From positions 1-5,392 of the forward strand of contig JAJCYN010000416.1 of assembly GCA_029262915.1 (NCBI GenBank): DNA of 5,392 nt, in the 5' to 3' direction. The notes under the pieces were generated by a model that did no database searches, had not been told where the DNA came from, and saw only the letters and a list, made by a program, of their open reading frames with translations. Shown here piece by piece: positions 5,199 to 5,392 of the stretch. Positions within the stretch are counted from its first letter, which is position 1; each line of letters starts with the position of its first letter. This DNA is from Flavobacteriales bacterium (GTDB lineage Bacteria > Bacteroidota > Bacteroidia > Flavobacteriales_E > Vicingaceae). A program made the position numbers and the translations under genes.

Positions 5199-5392
5199 TA
5201 TAAATATTTGGTTAACCAAGCTTCTGCATCCTTTTTATTACTAAAAAATTTAGTAGGAACTGAAGGTTTGTTAACTTTCATATAAAAATTAGCTAATATT
5301 TTGTGAGATAACGAATTAATGACATAAGCCTCCACTTTTGAATTCTTTAACCCCTCTTCAGAAGCTGAATATTCTCTACCAGCTTTATCAAG
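5198..5392 (-). CDS. STAS-like / DUF7793-like small protein, C-terminal part (5' end outside window)
   Basis: An open minus-strand frame enters at the window edge and ends with TAA at 5200-5198, giving the last 64 residues of a protein. It reads 'LDKAGREYSASEEG' then 'AYVINSLSHKILANFYMKVNKP' and closes with 'PTKFFSNKKDAEAWLTKYL'. This is the C-terminal half of small (about 120-140 residues) Bacteroidota proteins with a SpoIIAA/STAS-like fold. In these, a helix 'AHK-IANFY' and a final 'F-----A--WL' helix are characteristic. Such proteins are soluble and have no established function; a binding or regulatory role is inferred from the fold. The frame is intact, with residue patterns unlike a shadow frame: an amphipathic last helix and no stops. 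The family name is from memory, with moderate certainty. Confidence 0.85.
   Translation of the reverse strand, partial: LDKAGREYSASEEGLKNSKVEAYVINSLSHKILANFYMKVNKPSVPTKFFSNKKDAEAWLTKYL

Noticed and set aside
5163..5285. 40-codon plus-strand frame starting ATG GAA ATG
   Set aside because: Mostly antisense to the STAS-like coding region, whose protein pattern is recognisable; no supporting motif.
1..5392. Mobile element, CRISPR array, defence or biosynthetic cluster
   Set aside because: No transposase, integrase, spaced repeats, toxin-antitoxin pair or cluster of linked pathway genes is seen; base composition looks uniform and the protein genes are ordinary chromosomal families.

Overview
This is an AT-rich chromosomal window that looks like a member of Bacteroidota, most likely Flavobacteriia. 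The proteins resemble flavobacterial versions of their families. Shine-Dalgarno sequences are absent before the starts. The divergent 2788-2931 region carries exact copies of the Bacteroidota -7 promoter box TAnnTTTG on both strands. I see no insertion sequence, phage gene, CRISPR array, tRNA or rRNA.

Layout, left to right. Positions 1-118 are non-coding and hold a strong stem-loop followed by a T run. A forward radical SAM gene of the PA0069/Rv2578c type follows (119-1174). It converges, with only 4 bases between, on a reverse VOC (glyoxalase-fold) gene (1179-1640). Upstream of that, on the same strand, is the universal ATPase gene ychF (1690-2787). A divergent promoter region separates ychF from a forward CDP-alcohol phosphatidyltransferase gene (2932-3642). 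That gene converges on a reverse family-2 glycosyltransferase gene that has no ATG start (3662 to about 4885). The window ends with the C-terminal 64 codons of a reverse gene for a small STAS-like/DUF7793-like protein (5198-5392).

The most interesting part is the gap between the glycosyltransferase and the STAS-like gene. Read on the minus strand, about 5123-5022 folds into three consecutive stems: a 9-bp stem with a GGGG loop, an 8-bp stem, and a 12-bp stem ending in a U run. The second and third stems contain G·U pairs that exist only if the minus strand is transcribed. A promoter-like box lies just upstream. I read this as a gene for a structured small RNA of about 100 nt. It may belong to the Flavo-1 family, but that assignment is from memory and unverified.

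The protein genes do not form one pathway. They are mostly housekeeping: translation-associated ATPase, phospholipid headgroup synthesis, glycosylation, and two enzymes of unknown substrate. The CDP-alcohol phosphatidyltransferase and the glycosyltransferase may both serve envelope lipids or glycans, but they are on opposite strands and nothing ties them together directly.
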